Below are positions 62,922-64,000 of a stretch of 64,000 bases of DNA, piece after piece. Location: contig JADJAH010000038.1 in assembly GCA_016704345.1 (NCBI GenBank), positions 248,001 to 312,000 of the forward strand. Direction: 5' to 3'. A program made the position numbers and the translations under genes. Each line of letters starts with the position of its first letter. Position 1 is the first letter of the stretch. The notes under the pieces were generated by a model. The model did no database searches and was not told the origin of the DNA. It saw only the letters and a list, made by a program, of their open reading frames with translations. This DNA comes from Ignavibacteria bacterium (GTDB taxonomy: Bacteria; Bacteroidota; Ignavibacteria; Tepidaquicellales; Tepidaquicellaceae).

Positions 62922-63284
62922 TTAATCGGTATAAACAACTTTGTATCTGAAGAGAGTGTTGGCATAGTCGGGATAAGTCCAAAGATTCAATGAGTAAAGT
63001 TTCCAAAACACATTTGTTCTGAGATGTTCATTGCTGCTGTCAAGTCCTTTGAAAATAATTTTGCCATCAGGTTGAACAGTTGCTTCGATCAATACTTCTC
63101 CTCCAAGATCATCAGAATCATATTTAAGAAATCTCGATTGTAATACATCCCTAATTTCGTCTCCAAGCTGATCTTTCAACTCTGTTTCGTTTCCGGCTGC
63201 AAGCCTTGTTGGGTCTGCGTTTGCAGACATTGCAAAGAAAAACAGAAAAAGCGGTACGGCGTAAAATATCTTTAGGGTTCTCAT
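62922..63284 (-). CDS. Small secreted protein of unknown function
   Basis: 120 residues. Signal peptide 1-23 (cleavage A-N-A/D). The mature part has E-V-L-I-E-A-T-V-Q-P-D-G-K-I and ends F-R-Y-K-V-V-Y-T-D. The G-E-V-x-I-x-A-x-V-x-P-D-G-K-I pattern recalls a TonB-C-like energy-transducing strand, but the rest is too short to be sure. A Shine-Dalgarno (AGGAGG) lies just before the start. Periplasmic or surface. Confidence 0.75.
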   Translation of the reverse strand: MRTLKIFYAVPLFLFFFAMSANADPTRLAAGNETELKDQLGDEIRDVLQSRFLKYDSDDLGGEVLIEATVQPDGKIIFKGLDSSNEHLRTNVFWKLYSLNLWTYPDYANTLFRYKVVYTD

Positions 63285-63397
63285 TTTGAAATCCTCCTTA
63301 GTTTATTTCTTTGATACAGTATTCGTAATACTCAGTACTAAAGTTTCATTAAACTTGCTCAAGCATAAATTTATTTTTTAACAATACATTAATGAAA

Positions 63398-63435
63398 AAT
63401 ATTTTACACACTGTTTGTTATCTGTGTAAAATATT
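63398..63435. promoter_or_regulatory. 13-bp inverted repeat in the upstream region, candidate operator or hairpin
   Basis: AATATTTTACACA (63398-63410) and its exact complement TGTGTAAAATATT (63423-63435) are separated by 12 bases. It sits 114 bp upstream of the small secreted gene start and about 257 bp before the histone-like gene. The rest of the 63285-63691 gap is very AT-rich with no gene seen. Confidence 0.5.
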
Positions 63436-63691
63436 ATTTCTATATGTATGCGTTGAAATGTTTTTCTGATTTTTTTTCTTCAAATATTTCAATGTGGCTT
63501 TTAATTAATCATTAATTTTTTTAAAATTGCACAGTTAAAAAAATTCAAGAACAAAATTTCATCATAGACACAACATCTGAGATGAAAAAATTAAAGAAGA
63601 ATAAGAGTGTTCCAGATCCAAAACTAAAATGCGGAATGAAAATTCTGTGTTTTAACTTTTTCTAAACTAAACCAATATGGAGGGTTCAGTT

Positions 63692-63901
63692 ATGGCAACA
63701 GCAGTAAAAAAAGCGGCCGTTAAAAAAGTCGCAAAGAAAGCAGCAGTAAAGAAAGCTGTAAAGAAAGCTGTTACAAAGAAAGCTGTAAAGAAAGCTGTTG
63801 TAAAGAAAGCTGTAAAGAAAGCAGCAGTTAAGAAAGCCGTAAAGAAAGCAGTCGTAAAGAAAGCAATTGTAAAGGCTGCCGTAAAGAAAGCAATGAAATA
63901 A
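63692..63901 (+). CDS. Histone-H1-like Lys/Ala/Val repeat protein
   Basis: 69 residues from ATG 63692, supported by GGAGGG 7 bp upstream; an ATG at 63677 lies before that site. Nearly the whole protein is built from A-V-K-K and V-K-K-A units (about 14 copies), with Met-Ala-Thr at the start and M-K at the end. Such K/A-rich tails occur in bacterial histone-H1-like DNA-binding proteins (HctB-type). It probably binds DNA or RNA by charge. Very low complexity and a strong terminator directly after. Confidence 0.82.
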   Translation: MATAVKKAAVKKVAKKAAVKKAVKKAVTKKAVKKAVVKKAVKKAAVKKAVKKAVVKKAIVKAAVKKAMK

Positions 63902-63935
63902 CAGCTTCTCGAAACAAGATCCAATTCTATACAAG

Positions 63936-63966
63936 AAATGCCGGCTCTTTCAGCCGGCATTTTTTA
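63936..63966 (+). terminator. Terminator of the histone-like gene
   Basis: Arms ATGCCGGCT (63938-63946) and AGCCGGCAT (63952-63960), 5-base loop, then TTTTT. Confidence 0.92.
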
Positions 63967-64000
63967 TTTATGTAAACGGATTTAATTTTTGTGCATTGTG

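Noticed and set aside
63667..63960. Antisense frames over the A-V-K-K repeat gene
   Set aside because: They are mirror readings of the repeat (F/T/A or C/F/L/Y only) and lack start signals.
1..64000. tRNA or rRNA genes
   Set aside because: No cloverleaf-compatible or rRNA-like segment was recognised by eye in the intergenic regions; a covariance-model scan was not possible.

Overview
The window looks like chromosome of a member of the Ignavibacteria or a close relative in the Bacteroidota/Chlorobiota group. Five secreted proteins end in type IX secretion (T9SS) type-A sorting domains with the N-Y-P-N-P-F-N-P signature. Two intergenic regions carry a Bacteroidetes-type promoter (TTTG, about 20 bp, TAnnTTTG). 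The kdp operon also has the gene order I associate with Bacteroidetes. No rRNA, tRNA, CRISPR array, prophage or intact transposase was seen.

Layout. 1-4.9 kb: end of an unrecognised gene and two large secreted proteins. 5-14.3 kb: a potassium-uptake unit made of a sigma-54 response regulator, a near-consensus -24/-12 promoter, a small membrane ORF, kdpF, kdpA, kdpB, kdpC, an internally deleted porin-like remnant, a KdpD sensor-only protein and a separate histidine kinase. Inverted heptamer arrays bracket it. 14.4-20.5 kb: YdcF-like protein, simple repeats, a lone DppD-type ATPase, hutI, a PQQ sugar dehydrogenase and hisA. 20.5-31.4 kb (mostly minus strand): PorZ-like propeller protein, CARDB lipoprotein, M12-like protease, a thiol-rich DUF1573/MauE/rhodanese operon, ruvB, NUDIX, DUF4920 and icd. 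31.5-32 kb: a MITE-like element with terminal inverted repeats and flanking direct repeats. 32-45.5 kb: rpsT, SRPBCC, ridA, parB-parA, UPF0173 hydrolase, citrate synthase, SulP, S41 and M28 peptidases, aquaporin and a Kelch protein. 45.8-55 kb: NAT, then a minus-strand run of two paralogous unknowns, kynU, kmo, an acidic-linker unknown, obg and surE. 55-64 kb: a secreted protein, a KynB-like cyclase, an MFS exporter, ppdK, a hydroxy-acid oxidase, a small secreted protein and a histone-H1-like K/A repeat protein.

How the genes work together. Kdp proteins give high-affinity K+ import, apparently under sigma-54 control in place of KdpE. Citrate synthase, isocitrate dehydrogenase and PPDK are central carbon enzymes. 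KynU, Kmo and the cyclase would degrade formylkynurenine or kynurenine, although no tryptophan dioxygenase is present. Several secreted peptidases and propeller proteins fit a T9SS-equipped heterotroph.

The least explained genes are the tandem paralogs at 52713-54801. By eye they look like a divergent proteasome-type (Ntn-hydrolase) pair: one copy keeps Thr, Asp and Lys at the spacing of a proteasome beta active site, and its sister has lost Thr and Lys. This was read by eye without any database search.
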